Shown here piece after piece: positions 24,678 to 34,366 of a DNA stretch of 64,000 nucleotides (position 1 is its first letter; the number at the start of each line of letters is the position of its first letter). The translations under genes were made by a program, and so were the position numbers. Source of the DNA: Alphaproteobacteria bacterium UBA1002 (GTDB lineage Bacteria > Pseudomonadota > Alphaproteobacteria > Rickettsiales > UBA998); the NCBI GenBank assembly GCA_002291845.1, contig DBAU01000110.1, positions 1 through 64,000 of the forward strand, read 5' to 3'. The notes under the pieces were generated by a model. That model did not search any database. It saw only the letters and a program-made list of their open reading frames with translations, and had not been told where the DNA came from.

Positions 24678-25748
24678 ATGAATTATCTTGCTCGCGATCG
24701 CATGCTGTCCACGGCGATGAAGGCGCTGGGGGAGTATTTTGGCGAACCTTTCCCGATCGCACGTGTGGCAGGGCGGTATAAGCTCGGTGGCGGCAACTCG
24801 GCCAGCCCCGCCTATCTGTTGCGCACCGATAGGGGATATTTTACCATTAAAGCCTATGAGGGAGAAACTGCTCAGCGTACCCCCGTGATTGCTGAGGTAG
24901 AAAATCACCTGCATGCTAGCGGCCACCCGGTTCCACAGGTGGTTGCCCAAAAGTCCTTGGAGGATGGGAGCCTCCTACTTGTCCGGCGCTTTAACGAAGA
25001 TGGCAAGCACCTGCCTTATTTGAACCGGGATGCTGCTGAGCATCTGGGGGAGAGCCTGGCGCGCTGCCATATCGACCTGCAGGCACTGATCCAGCGGCGA
25101 CCCGAGCTAATCGCGCCTTTGGATTACCCCCATGAATATGAATTTCGCCGCCAGCCACTTTACCGAAGCATACCACGCAGTGCCTTGATCGCCGCATATA
25201 GCGGAAGCCCTTTAAATGCCGTCCGCAACACTCGCAGCATCCTCTCGCACCAGGGCCAAACATCCCTTCCTATGGTACTGAACCATTGCGATCTGCATAT
25301 GAAAAATATCCTCTTCACCCCAGAGGGGGCGCCCATCCTGCTCGACTGGGACAGCATGCGGTACCGTCCACGCGTGGAGGATGTCGCCCGCACCATGGCA
25401 TTAGCTGCCTTTCGCGGAAGCGCCCACGCCGGGGTTCCTAACCATCAGGCGTTCACAGCCGCAGATGGCCTACTTGCCGGATATCACAGAATTCACCCTC
25501 TCTACCCCGAGGAAGTCCGCACCTTACCGGATCTGATGCGGTATCACACTCTGATAAAACTCTCAGGCAAAGAACTAGTGATGCAACCGCACTTAGGCCA
25601 TTGGCTTCGCATGACGGATGATTATTTGGGCCAACGGGATTTACACGCATTGCTGGGGGTTGCGACTCCTTCCTCTGCGTGGGTGAGACACGTCTCACAA
25701 CGTGCGGGGAACCATCCCGTCAGCCACAAAAATGGATATCAGCGCTAG
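24678..25748 (+). CDS. APH-fold phosphotransferase (aminoglycoside/choline/homoserine kinase superfamily)
   Basis: A 356-residue kinase-like protein. The Brenner motif LNHCDLHMKNILF (about residues 202-214) supplies the catalytic Asp and Asn, and ILLDWDSMR (about 220-228) the metal-binding Asp. The N-lobe contains YFTIKAYEG with the ATP-binding Lys and VENHLHASGHPVPQVV. Substrates in this superfamily range from aminoglycosides to choline, homoserine and sugars; nothing here decides among them. The start may be the ATG at 24678, which would give a leaderless mRNA from the promoter noted just upstream, or the ATG at 24702. It is convergent with the next gene, 5 bp away. Confidence 0.75.
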   Translation: MNYLARDRMLSTAMKALGEYFGEPFPIARVAGRYKLGGGNSASPAYLLRTDRGYFTIKAYEGETAQRTPVIAEVENHLHASGHPVPQVVAQKSLEDGSLLLVRRFNEDGKHLPYLNRDAAEHLGESLARCHIDLQALIQRRPELIAPLDYPHEYEFRRQPLYRSIPRSALIAAYSGSPLNAVRNTRSILSHQGQTSLPMVLNHCDLHMKNILFTPEGAPILLDWDSMRYRPRVEDVARTMALAAFRGSAHAGVPNHQAFTAADGLLAGYHRIHPLYPEEVRTLPDLMRYHTLIKLSGKELVMQPHLGHWLRMTDDYLGQRDLHALLGVATPSSAWVRHVSQRAGNHPVSHKNGYQR

Positions 25749-25753
25749 GCCGT

Positions 25754-26896
25754 TTAGTGGATAGCTTTGGAGGTATCCGCGTGCTGCGCGGCCTGTTGCT
25801 CCAGGCGCTGCACGTGAGACAAACCCTGCTGTGGAGCAAGTCCGCGCACCCGATCGACAAACCGTTGGGCTTGTACCACACCGGGTACGCGTTCGAGAAG
25901 CGCGTGACGCTGCGTGTGCGGGCGCGCTGGAATTTCCAACCCCTCTGCTTTTGCTTTTTCCAGCTCCGATGCATAGGCTTGCAGCAAAGCTGTCGCCGGC
26001 GGCAGCACCCCAGACCTACGACCTTCCACGGCAAAGGCCAACTCCTGCGCTGGCAACAGACCGCGATTGATCGCCTCAGTCGTGGCACGAATCTGAAACG
26101 CATTGTCATAGTGATTGATGACATCACGCTGATGCTCAGGCGGCAACTGCCGATAAGACAGCCCATAGCGCGCGCGGATTTCCTGATCGATGGAGGGATT
26201 CACCTGAACGATCATACGCATCATTTGACCAATACCCATGCTATGGCCACGCCTCACCAGCCCGGCCACCCGTTCAATCTGATCATCAAGAGAGGGTGTG
26301 GTGTAACCAAACATGCGATTTCCCGCATGACCAAACAGCTGATCGAGGCCAAAGCCGGTCACTGCCGCCGTGGTCGCAAGCAGCGTCGCCTCCATGGCAC
26401 CTGCCTGCGTCAGACTGACCCCAGCATTGGCCAGCCAGCCTGAAGCAGCGCCGGGCAAGCCAAACGTATGTAAGGCAAACACCAATCCGGTGGCCACGAT
26501 GGCCGACAGCACGTTGGCCACCACCGCAATGGTACGATGACGATCATTACGCTCAAGTGCTTCATGGAGGGTTTTATTGCCAGGAATACGCCGGTCTGGC
26601 ATGCCATTCGCCACTGCGCGCAGATGCTGCATCGTCACACTTCCCGGAGCAATACCGAGGGTTGCAGCAATTTCTTCACGATAATGGGCCCGGAGCTGGC
26701 GCTGCTGGTGGTCATGCGACATGGTCGCCAGCGCCGCTGTTACCGGGATCCCCAGCGCCAGACCAATCAGCGGAAGCACGGGACTACCCAACGTCACACC
26801 GGCGGCCACCGCACCGGCGACGGCAAGCGCCGTCGCGCCCCGCCCTGTGACAAAGGCGGTTAACCAGCGAACACCATAAGCAATGTCATCCAGCAT
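25754..26896 (-). CDS. Unknown membrane protein with a long helical C-terminal domain
   Basis: A 380-residue protein I do not recognise. Four hydrophobic segments occupy the N-terminal half: two close together at about residues 20-58, one at about 121-146 and one at about 158-190. The C-terminal half (about 195-380) is hydrophilic and largely helical, with a Glu/Lys/Ala-rich stretch (ASELEKAKAEGLEIPARP) and a Gln-rich tail. No signal peptide, catalytic motif or repeat is evident. It stands alone, convergent with the kinase gene and 57 bp upstream of the carbonic-anhydrase-like gene's stop on the same strand. Confidence 0.65.
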   Translation of the reverse strand: MLDDIAYGVRWLTAFVTGRGATALAVAGAVAAGVTLGSPVLPLIGLALGIPVTAALATMSHDHQQRQLRAHYREEIAATLGIAPGSVTMQHLRAVANGMPDRRIPGNKTLHEALERNDRHRTIAVVANVLSAIVATGLVFALHTFGLPGAASGWLANAGVSLTQAGAMEATLLATTAAVTGFGLDQLFGHAGNRMFGYTTPSLDDQIERVAGLVRRGHSMGIGQMMRMIVQVNPSIDQEIRARYGLSYRQLPPEHQRDVINHYDNAFQIRATTEAINRGLLPAQELAFAVEGRRSGVLPPATALLQAYASELEKAKAEGLEIPARPHTQRHALLERVPGVVQAQRFVDRVRGLAPQQGLSHVQRLEQQAAQHADTSKAIH

Positions 26897-26953
26897 GGGC
26901 CTGATTCTCCACTATTTAGGATAGCCGAACGCGGCCAAAACAGTGTGAAGCTT

Positions 26954-27493
26954 TTATGAATTTCCGTCGGTTGCCCGGTATTCCGCGGCCAAATCCACGT
27001 AATTTTGTGCCGAAACCGGGAGAAAGACCCGCTCGGCCTCGCTCATTGAACGCATCAAGCGGGCGGGATTGCCCGCCCACAGCTCCCCCGTTCCCACCCG
27101 TTTGCGGGGGGCGAGCAAGGCCCCAGCAGCGAGCATTCCGCCCGAGGCAACCACCGCATCATCCAGAATTACCGCCCCCATGCCGATAAAACAGTCATCT
27201 TCCAATGTACAAGCATGCAATACGGCATGGTGACCGATGGTGACGCCGGAGCCGATACGGGTCGGCCCGGTGCCGCGGGTAACGTGGATCACCGTATTAT
27301 CCTGAATATTCGTCCGCGCACCGATACGGATGGTATTGACGTCACCGCGGATCACACACCCAAACCAAACGTTTGAATATTCGCCGATTTCCACATCACC
27401 AATGACCACCGCACCCGGAGCAATAAACACGCTGGGATGAATCACCGGCCAGCGGCCGCGAAATGGAAGGATCAACGGTGGTTGGGCCGTCAT
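26954..27493 (-). CDS. Gamma carbonic anhydrase-like left-handed beta-helix protein
   Basis: A 179-residue hexapeptide-repeat protein. Strand repeats run from VIHPSVFIAPGAVVIGDVEIG to LLAPRKRVGTGE, and a C-terminal helix closes it. The three histidines that bind the metal in the family are present in NTVIHVTRG and TIGHHAVLHAC. RGDVNTIRIGARTNIQDN is the usual core sequence. Homologues (YrdA, PaaY, CaiE, Cam-like) include real carbonic anhydrases, CoA-thioester hydrolases and inactive forms; the sequence does not separate these. It lies 26 bp after argC and may be co-transcribed. Confidence 0.85.
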   Translation of the reverse strand: MTAQPPLILPFRGRWPVIHPSVFIAPGAVVIGDVEIGEYSNVWFGCVIRGDVNTIRIGARTNIQDNTVIHVTRGTGPTRIGSGVTIGHHAVLHACTLEDDCFIGMGAVILDDAVVASGGMLAAGALLAPRKRVGTGELWAGNPARLMRSMSEAERVFLPVSAQNYVDLAAEYRATDGNS

Positions 27494-27519
27494 ATGATTA
27501 CCCTTCGAGTAAAGACAAC

Positions 27520-28554
27520 CTACGGATACACAGGAATGGCATCGAGCGCCAGTGTCTCCCGCCAGCCATACATTAGGTTCATATTCTGAACCGCCTGCCC
27601 GGAGGCCCCCTTCACCAGATTATCAATCGCGGAGACCAAAATCAGATCCTGCGGGCGGCGGCCACGATACAGGCCGATCTGGCAGCGGTTACTGCCGCGC
27701 ACGGCGTGAGTGGAGGGGAATTTTTGACCGGCCATCAGTTCAATGAATGGCTCATTCTGATAGGCATTTCGCAAGCTTGTTGCAGCGTCTTGCCAGGTTT
27801 TTCCCTGAACAAGCGTTGCATAGATCGTGGCGATCATGCCCCGCTTCATGGGGATGAGGTGGGGGGTAAAATTCACCAACACCGCCTGCCCCGCCGCTGC
27901 GCTCAGCCCCTGCTCAATCTCCGGCGTATGCCGGTGATGCCCAACGCTGTAGGCGCTCATGCCTTCATCCAGTTCTGTGAACAGCAGGTTGCGCTTCACG
28001 CTGCGCCCCGCCCCCGACACACCGGACTTGGCATCAATCACGATGCCTTCCAGCGATAGCAGACCATCCTTAATTAAAGGTAAAAGCGGCAGCAGCGAAG
28101 CCGTCGGGTAGCACCCCGGATTGGCCACCAGCCGGGCCGAAGCCACGTCTGCACGTGCGTGCTCGCTCAGGCCGTACACCGCGTCACGCTGCAAATCGAG
28201 CGCATGGTGCGGATGGCCATACCATTCCTCATACACCTTGGGATCACGCAGGCGGAAATCCGCCGAAAGGTCGATGATTTTCAGATGCGCAGGCAAACTG
28301 GCCAGCACCACCTGCGTCGTCGCATGCGGCAGGCAGCAGAACACCAGCCCCACCTCGGTGAAATCAATCTCCTCGATGCGCTGCAGCTTCATGTCCGGCA
28401 ACTGGGCGAGGTGAGGAAACGTCTCGTGCAGGGTCTGCCCGGCCTGGCTTTCGGCGGAGAGCGCCGTTATGCGCACCTCCGGATGCAGATGCAACAGACG
28501 GATCAGCTCCGCGCCGGTATATCCGCTGGCCCCAAGAATCGCGACATTGAGCAT
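27520..28554 (-). CDS. argC: N-acetyl-gamma-glutamyl-phosphate reductase
   Basis: A 344-residue NADPH-dependent reductase catalysing step three of arginine synthesis. The N-terminal Rossmann motif is VAILGASGYTGAELIRLL. The active-site cysteine lies in ARLVANPGCYPTASLL, and the HRHTPEI segment holds the base His. The length is that of the type 1 family. Other arg genes are not in the window. The start ATG is followed at once by the Rossmann strand, so the choice is secure. Confidence 0.95.
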   Translation of the reverse strand: MLNVAILGASGYTGAELIRLLHLHPEVRITALSAESQAGQTLHETFPHLAQLPDMKLQRIEEIDFTEVGLVFCCLPHATTQVVLASLPAHLKIIDLSADFRLRDPKVYEEWYGHPHHALDLQRDAVYGLSEHARADVASARLVANPGCYPTASLLPLLPLIKDGLLSLEGIVIDAKSGVSGAGRSVKRNLLFTELDEGMSAYSVGHHRHTPEIEQGLSAAAGQAVLVNFTPHLIPMKRGMIATIYATLVQGKTWQDAATSLRNAYQNEPFIELMAGQKFPSTHAVRGSNRCQIGLYRGRRPQDLILVSAIDNLVKGASGQAVQNMNLMYGWRETLALDAIPVYP

Positions 28555-28585
28555 GCAAACCTCCCTAGACTGGAAGCGCTACATA

Positions 28586-29566
28586 CTACCTTGCAGGGCT
28601 GTTTGCACCCTCTTTCCCGTGCGCTAGGGCAGCGGGCTGTAACTTCAGCCCCCGCATGGCAGCCGGGAAATTGGTGATGAGGTGCATTTCATTGACGCCT
28701 GCCGCCTTGGCCAGTTGCACCTTGTCGCGCAACCGCTCACGGTCCTCGCTGGGATGGCGCTCATGATCAAACCACGGATTGACCGCCAGCCCCTCCGAAG
28801 CTGCCGCCCGCATCGTTTCTCCCGTGATGCTGCCCAGCTCGGGGTGGAGCGCCGTCAACCCCTCCACCATCTGACATGTCTCATTAATGGTTTGCGGGGT
28901 AAAGCCAAGATAGGTCTCCTTCGTCTCCCGGCCTTTATAGATCGGCTGGCCCGCCTCCTCGGGAGAAGTAAACAGCATTCCTAGGCCAACGCCTGTTTTC
29001 TGGGCCGCCATCGCCACCAGATCCTCACGGGCAAACGATGACACCACCACACGCTCCGGCGGCCAACCGCTGGCGCGGATGGCGTGGGCCAGCGCCTCGA
29101 CCATCGCGTCCCGGTCTGGTGGATCGAAGGTCCCCTTCACATCTTTCATCTCGATGTTCAGCGTTAGCTTTCGGTCCGGATGCTGCGCGCTATACGTATG
29201 CAGCAGGTCAAACACTTCCGACAGGGTTGGTATGGTGCCGTTACGATGGACGCCGACTGGCAACGCCCGCAGATCGTTAAGCGTCCGGCCACGCACGTAG
29301 CCTTCGCGGGACTCGCCTTGCTGCTGCACCGTGAAGACATGCTGGGAGAGGTCATTGCTATGGGTGACCACCAGCGCCCCGTCACAGCTCATCATCACAT
29401 CGATTTCAAGGCCGTCCGCGCCGTCATCCAGTGCCGCGCGGAAGGCTGGCAGGGTGTTCTCCGCCGGATGCTCTGGCCGCCGGTAATGCGGCGACACGCG
29501 ACCAAGGACGGGATCATCCGTCTGGCTGCCCCGATGCCCCCAATAGCCTAATGAAAAATGCCCCAT
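28586..29566 (-). CDS. Glycerophosphodiester phosphodiesterase family protein
   Basis: A 326-residue TIM-barrel hydrolase. GHRGSQ near the N-terminus supplies the first catalytic His, and PAENTLPAFRAAL and DGLEIDVMMSCDGALVVTH supply the metal-binding Glu-Asp pair and the second His. The usual HD at that point is HSND here, a small insertion. It probably hydrolyses glycerophosphodiesters to glycerol-3-phosphate and an alcohol. No signal peptide is visible, so it should be cytoplasmic. It lies 31 bp upstream of argC on the same strand and after the rpsI terminator. Confidence 0.82.
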   Translation of the reverse strand: MGHFSLGYWGHRGSQTDDPVLGRVSPHYRRPEHPAENTLPAFRAALDDGADGLEIDVMMSCDGALVVTHSNDLSQHVFTVQQQGESREGYVRGRTLNDLRALPVGVHRNGTIPTLSEVFDLLHTYSAQHPDRKLTLNIEMKDVKGTFDPPDRDAMVEALAHAIRASGWPPERVVVSSFAREDLVAMAAQKTGVGLGMLFTSPEEAGQPIYKGRETKETYLGFTPQTINETCQMVEGLTALHPELGSITGETMRAAASEGLAVNPWFDHERHPSEDRERLRDKVQLAKAAGVNEMHLITNFPAAMRGLKLQPAALAHGKEGANSPAR

Positions 29567-29573
29567 AAACGCA

Positions 29574-29605
29574 CTGGCCCCGGATACCAGAGTATCCGAG
29601 GCCAG
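29574..29605 (-). terminator. Hairpin after rpsI
   Basis: A 14-bp stem with one G-T mismatch (29574-29587 against 29592-29605) and a four-base loop, 25 bp after the rpsI stop and overlapping the start of the phosphodiesterase leader. A T-rich run (CATTTTTC) follows only after about 15 bp, so termination may be weak. Confidence 0.45.
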
Positions 29606-29629
29606 CGAAAGAATAAAGCAAAGAAGCGC

Positions 29630-30055
29630 TTAGCGTTTCGAGAACTGGAAGCTACGGCGGGCTTTGCGCTTACCGTATTTCTTACGCTCGACCACGCGCG
29701 GATCGCGGGTCAGGAAGCCGCCCTGGCGAAGCGCCTTGTGGAACTCGGGGCTGAAGCTGTCCAGCGCACGGCTAATACCGTGACGCACAGCACCGGCCTG
29801 ACCGGAGAGGCCGCCGCCGGTAACGGTGGCGAGCACATCAAACGCACCTGCGCGATCCAGCGCCATGAAGGGCTGGTTGATGATCATGCGCAGCACGGGA
29901 CGCGCGAAATACTTGGTCACGTCGCGGCCGTTGATGATGATGTTACCACGGCCTGGTTTAATCCAGACGCGAGCGGTGGCATCTTTGCGGCGACCGGTGC
30001 CGTAGGAACGGGCGGCGGCGGCTTTATCGTTTTTCGCGGTGCGGGCTTCAGCCAT
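29630..30055 (-). CDS. rpsI: Ribosomal protein uS9
   Basis: A 141-residue small-subunit protein. It has [15 protein letters not shown] near the N-terminus, [19 protein letters not shown] in the core, and the conserved basic end [17 protein letters not shown] whose last residues contact P-site tRNA. A short N-terminal extension (about 15 residues) is common in alphaproteobacteria. It follows rplM by 5 bp, the universal rplM-rpsI pair. Confidence 0.97.
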   Translation of the reverse strand: MAEARTAKNDKAAAARSYGTGRRKDATARVWIKPGRGNIIINGRDVTKYFARPVLRMIINQPFMALDRAGAFDVLATVTGGGLSGQAGAVRHGISRALDSFSPEFHKALRQGGFLTRDPRVVERKKYGKRKARRSFQFSKR

Positions 30056-30060
30056 GGTGC

Positions 30061-30522
30061 TTACCTTTTATTCTTGGGATTCTCAGCCGCGAAATTGTAG
30101 ACCTGCGGCTGTTGTGCGGTGTGCGGATGCTCGGTGCCGCCATAAACGCGCAGCTTGCCGAATTGCTGGCGGGCCAGCGGGCTTTCTTTGGGGAGCATGC
30201 GCTCAACGGCTTTCTCAATGACGCGCTCGGGGAAGCGGCCGGAGAGGATTTTCTCCGCGGTGGCTTCCTTGATCCCGCCCGGATGGCCGGTGTGGCGATA
30301 ATAGACCTTCTGCTGGCGCTTACGGCCGGTCATTTTCACTTTATCGGCATTGATAACCACCACGTGATCACCGCAGTCGATGTGCGGGGTGAAGATCGTC
30401 TTATGCTTGCCGCGAAGCAGCATGGCGACGCGGGCGGCCAGACGGCCCAGCACCACGCCTTCAGCGTCGATGACATGCCACTGTTGGGTCACTTCCGACG
30501 GTTTCGCACTATAGGTTTTCAT
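30061..30522 (-). CDS. rplM: Ribosomal protein uL13
   Basis: A 153-residue large-subunit protein: [11 protein letters not shown] start, [15 protein letters not shown], the LRGKHK and [18 protein letters not shown] segments and [15 protein letters not shown] C-terminal motif ([12 protein letters not shown]). The start is the ATG at 30522, which matches the family N-terminus; the frame is open further upstream but those residues have no counterpart in uL13. It leads the rplM-rpsI operon. Confidence 0.97.
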   Translation of the reverse strand: MKTYSAKPSEVTQQWHVIDAEGVVLGRLAARVAMLLRGKHKTIFTPHIDCGDHVVVINADKVKMTGRKRQQKVYYRHTGHPGGIKEATAEKILSGRFPERVIEKAVERMLPKESPLARQQFGKLRVYGGTEHPHTAQQPQVYNFAAENPKNKR

Positions 30523-30605
30523 TGATTTATCCAGTATTTGCTTGCTTTGTGCCACAAAAAGGAGCCGCAAAATACGGGATTCAACCGCCCGCGTCAATCC
30601 CTTAT

Positions 30606-31070
30606 TTACATCGCCTCGCAGGGACCATAAATGCGGAAACCCAGCCGCCCCAGCAATGCTTCAACCGTTGGCCCGCCATGGCTGAGCGGCACGATCACCT
30701 GCCGGTAGCGCAGGGTCACCCCTTCAGGAAGGGCATATTCCCCCTCGCTGCTCAGCGGCTCCGGCTGCACAAACATGCGCTCAAACTCCACCGACAAATG
30801 CGAGGCTTCCGGCGCCACAACCCCGGGCAATGCATACGGAATCAGGCCGCTTTGATAGGCGCGCTGGATGGTGCTTCCCAGGAACGTGAAGTTATAGCCT
30901 GTCTTCAGCCGCACATCGCGGGCCTGCAACACAAAACATTCTTCCCAGATCGGCTCAAGCGCGTCGAGGTCGAGCTCGTCCTCACTAGGAAACGGGCGCT
31001 CCCCACGAAGCGATTGCCAGTAATTCAACAGCCGCTCATTGAGGCGGCGTTCGTCATCTAATGGAGTCAT
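30606..31070 (-). CDS. PAS_5-domain protein
   Basis: A 154-residue single-domain protein of the PAS_5 family, common in alphaproteobacteria. It opens with [21 protein letters not shown] and continues with the PAS core [23 protein letters not shown]. The C-terminal part contains [21 protein letters not shown]. No output domain is attached; the role is unknown, presumably sensory or structural. It lies 83 bp ahead of rplM and 45 bp after pstB on the same strand. Confidence 0.75.
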   Translation of the reverse strand: MTPLDDERRLNERLLNYWQSLRGERPFPSEDELDLDALEPIWEECFVLQARDVRLKTGYNFTFLGSTIQRAYQSGLIPYALPGVVAPEASHLSVEFERMFVQPEPLSSEGEYALPEGVTLRYRQVIVPLSHGGPTVEALLGRLGFRIYGPCEAM

Positions 31071-31115
31071 TAACGTGTATTAGGCGCTTAACCCGCGATT
31101 GCCAAGCACGAAATC

Positions 31116-31880
<765 letters not shown>

Positions 31881-31886
31881 GGTGGC

Positions 31887-33104
31887 CTACCAGCGCCTTT
31901 CGTACTTGCGGCGCAGCCAGATAGCAAGCGCGTTCAATGCCAACAGCAGGACGATCAGCACCAGAATCGCCGAGGCGGTCTTCTCCGCAAAGCCACGCTC
32001 GGGGCTGCCTGCCCAGAGGAAAATCTGCACCGGCATCGCGGTGGCCGGATCCGTAAACCCCCGCGGCACATCGGCAATGAAGGCGACCATGCCGATCATC
32101 AAGAGCGGCGCCGTCTCGCCAATGGCACGGGCCATGCCAAGAATCGTGCCGGTGAGAATCCCCGGCAGCGCTAGCGGCAGCACATGGTGTGCCACCACCT
32201 GCAGCGGGGAGGCACCCAGCGCCCGGGCACCGTCCCGTATCGAGGGCGGCACCGCCTGCAGCGCCGCGCGGGTAGCGATGATAATCACCGGCAGCACCAT
32301 CAGCGACAGTGTCATCCCGCCGACCAGCGGCGAAGAGCGCGGCAAGCCGAACACGCTCAAAAACACGGCGAGGCCCAGCAACCCAAAGACGATGGAGGGC
32401 ACGGCGGCCAGATTGTTGATATTTACCTCGATCAGATCGCGCAGGCGGCCTTTTCGGGCAAACTCTTCAAGGTAGACCGCGGCGAATACGCCCACGGGCA
32501 AGGCAAGGCCCATGCAGATCAGCATGGTAAACAGCGTCCCCATGATGCTACCGCCCATCCCCGCTTTCTCGGGTGAGCGCGAATCGCCACGGGTAAAGAA
32601 ATCCCAGTGAAACGCATCACGCACACTGCCGATGGTGCGGAGCGCATCGAACCACTCACGCTGGGCCGGGCTAGCACCGCGCGTTACTTCACCCGTCCGG
32701 TGGTAACGTTGCAAGGCATCATTTACCGGAAGCCAGAGGCGAACCTCACCATAGCCTTCCTGTGCAACAAGCTGGTTCCAAGCTGCGCGCTCATAACCGG
32801 GAGCGAGCATCAGTAATAACTGTCGACGCTCACTGCGCGCGGTAACCTCTCGAAAATGCTGCTTAAGGGCCTCACGTGCAACGGCGGCCGCATCTGAAAG
32901 ATTGACAGGCACGCCAGAAACATAGGCCGTTAGGCTAATCTGCGTTTGTCGGAAGCCTTGCACACCAGGAACAAGAATGCTTGTCATCAGCACGGCCAGC
33001 ATAACAAACGCAAGCCCCAACGCCGTGCGGCCATACCACTGGAAGCGGCACTCCCGGCGGTGACGCGCAGCCAGACGGCCGCGGATACGCTCCTGCTTAT
33101 TCAT
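31887..33104 (-). CDS. pstA: Phosphate ABC transporter permease PstA, extended form
   Basis: A 405-residue permease, about 110 longer than E. coli PstA. After a first membrane helix (about 26-48) comes a periplasmic domain of about 140 residues, then the permease core of five helices starting at GGSIMGTLFTMLICMGLAL. The EAA loop is DGARALGASPLQVVAHHVLP. The extra periplasmic domain is known in alphaproteobacterial PstA proteins. Its start overlaps the pstC stop by 8 bp. Confidence 0.93.
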   Translation of the reverse strand: MNKQERIRGRLAARHRRECRFQWYGRTALGLAFVMLAVLMTSILVPGVQGFRQTQISLTAYVSGVPVNLSDAAAVAREALKQHFREVTARSERRQLLLMLAPGYERAAWNQLVAQEGYGEVRLWLPVNDALQRYHRTGEVTRGASPAQREWFDALRTIGSVRDAFHWDFFTRGDSRSPEKAGMGGSIMGTLFTMLICMGLALPVGVFAAVYLEEFARKGRLRDLIEVNINNLAAVPSIVFGLLGLAVFLSVFGLPRSSPLVGGMTLSLMVLPVIIIATRAALQAVPPSIRDGARALGASPLQVVAHHVLPLALPGILTGTILGMARAIGETAPLLMIGMVAFIADVPRGFTDPATAMPVQIFLWAGSPERGFAEKTASAILVLIVLLLALNALAIWLRRKYERRW

Positions 33105-34284
33105 AGGCCTCCCGGTATTTCTTCACAATCATCAGCGCTGCAATGTTTAGCAGTAGCGTGATAAAAAACAGGGCCAGACCCAAAGCAAACGCGGCCAGCG
33201 TTTTGGCGCTGTCAAACTCTTGATCGCCAGAAAGCAGGGATACAATCTGCGCGGTGACGGTGGTCACCGATTGTAGCGGATTCGCCGTTAGATTAGCCGA
33301 TAGCCCGGCTGCCATCACCACAATCATCGTTTCACCAATGGCACGGGAGATGGCCAACATAATGGCGCCCATAATGCCCGGCAGCGCGGCAGGAATCACC
33401 ACATGGATAATGGTCTCTGATCGGGTAGCTCCCAACCCGTAAGACGCATCGCGCAACGCCTGAGGCACCGCCGCAATAATGTCATCCGACAGTGAGGATA
33501 CCAGCGGGATAATCATTACCCCCATCACAAGCCCTGCCGTCAGCGCACTTTCGGAGGAGATATCAATGCCGAGCATTTCCCCCCCCTGACGCAAGAGCGG
33601 AGCCATGAGCGTGATTGCGAAGTAACCGTAGACCACAGTAGGAATTCCTGCCAGTAACTCCAGAGTCGGCTTGGCCCAGGCGCGGAAGCGCGGCGTGGCA
33701 TATTCCACCATGTAAATCGCCGCCAGCAGACCAAGCGGAACCGCAACGATCATGGCAATGGCCGTAATCAGTAATGTACCCGTAAAAACAGGCACGGCGC
33801 CAAAAACGCCCTCGCCTTGCGGGCTCCACTGCAAACCAAAAGCAAATTCTTTCAGGGGTATCTGTTGAAAAAAGCGGATCGCCTCAAACAGCACAGACAC
33901 AGCAATCGCCAGGGTGATCGCCACCGAAAGCGCAGCGCATAAAAAAAGCGTGGCCACACCAAAACGCTCAATGCGGTGACGCACGGAGAAACCCGGATCC
34001 ATCCGGCGTGACGTTACAATCATGGCAACGAGTGCAAAGCCGACGGCCAGACCAACTTGTAGCGCTGCAGGCACGGGGCTTAATCCTGCAAACACAACCG
34101 TGCAAAAATACACCTCCAGCAAAAAGAACATGACCATCACCGCGTACCAGCCGTAATGATGCGGGCGGCCTCGCCATGCCTGAGGCGGGAGTGCGGCAGT
34201 AGCCAATGCCACGCGCGCGCGGCGACTCGACTGGAAAAACACCCAGACGGCAAGAAATAACGCGGCAATCGAAATGATGGTCAT
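33097..34284 (-). CDS. pstC: Phosphate ABC transporter permease PstC, extended form
   Basis: A 395-residue permease. Three extra N-terminal helices (about residues 1-20, 44-64 and 76-95) come before the usual core, which holds IPTVVYGYFAIT and the EAA loop DASYGLGATRSETIIHVVIPA. It ends in two C-terminal helices. The extended N-terminus parallels that of PstA here. It is 82 bp downstream of phoR on the same strand. No pstS gene for the periplasmic phosphate-binding protein is in the window. Confidence 0.93.
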   Translation of the reverse strand: MTIISIAALFLAVWVFFQSSRRARVALATAALPPQAWRGRPHHYGWYAVMVMFFLLEVYFCTVVFAGLSPVPAALQVGLAVGFALVAMIVTSRRMDPGFSVRHRIERFGVATLFLCAALSVAITLAIAVSVLFEAIRFFQQIPLKEFAFGLQWSPQGEGVFGAVPVFTGTLLITAIAMIVAVPLGLLAAIYMVEYATPRFRAWAKPTLELLAGIPTVVYGYFAITLMAPLLRQGGEMLGIDISSESALTAGLVMGVMIIPLVSSLSDDIIAAVPQALRDASYGLGATRSETIIHVVIPAALPGIMGAIMLAISRAIGETMIVVMAAGLSANLTANPLQSVTTVTAQIVSLLSGDQEFDSAKTLAAFALGLALFFITLLLNIAALMIVKKYREAYE

Positions 34285-34366
34285 TGCTGCAAGGGCGAAA
34301 AAATAAAGTCCGTATCCCTACCCTGACCGTTGCGGAAAGTCAAAACCACCGCACGCATAGCAGGCA

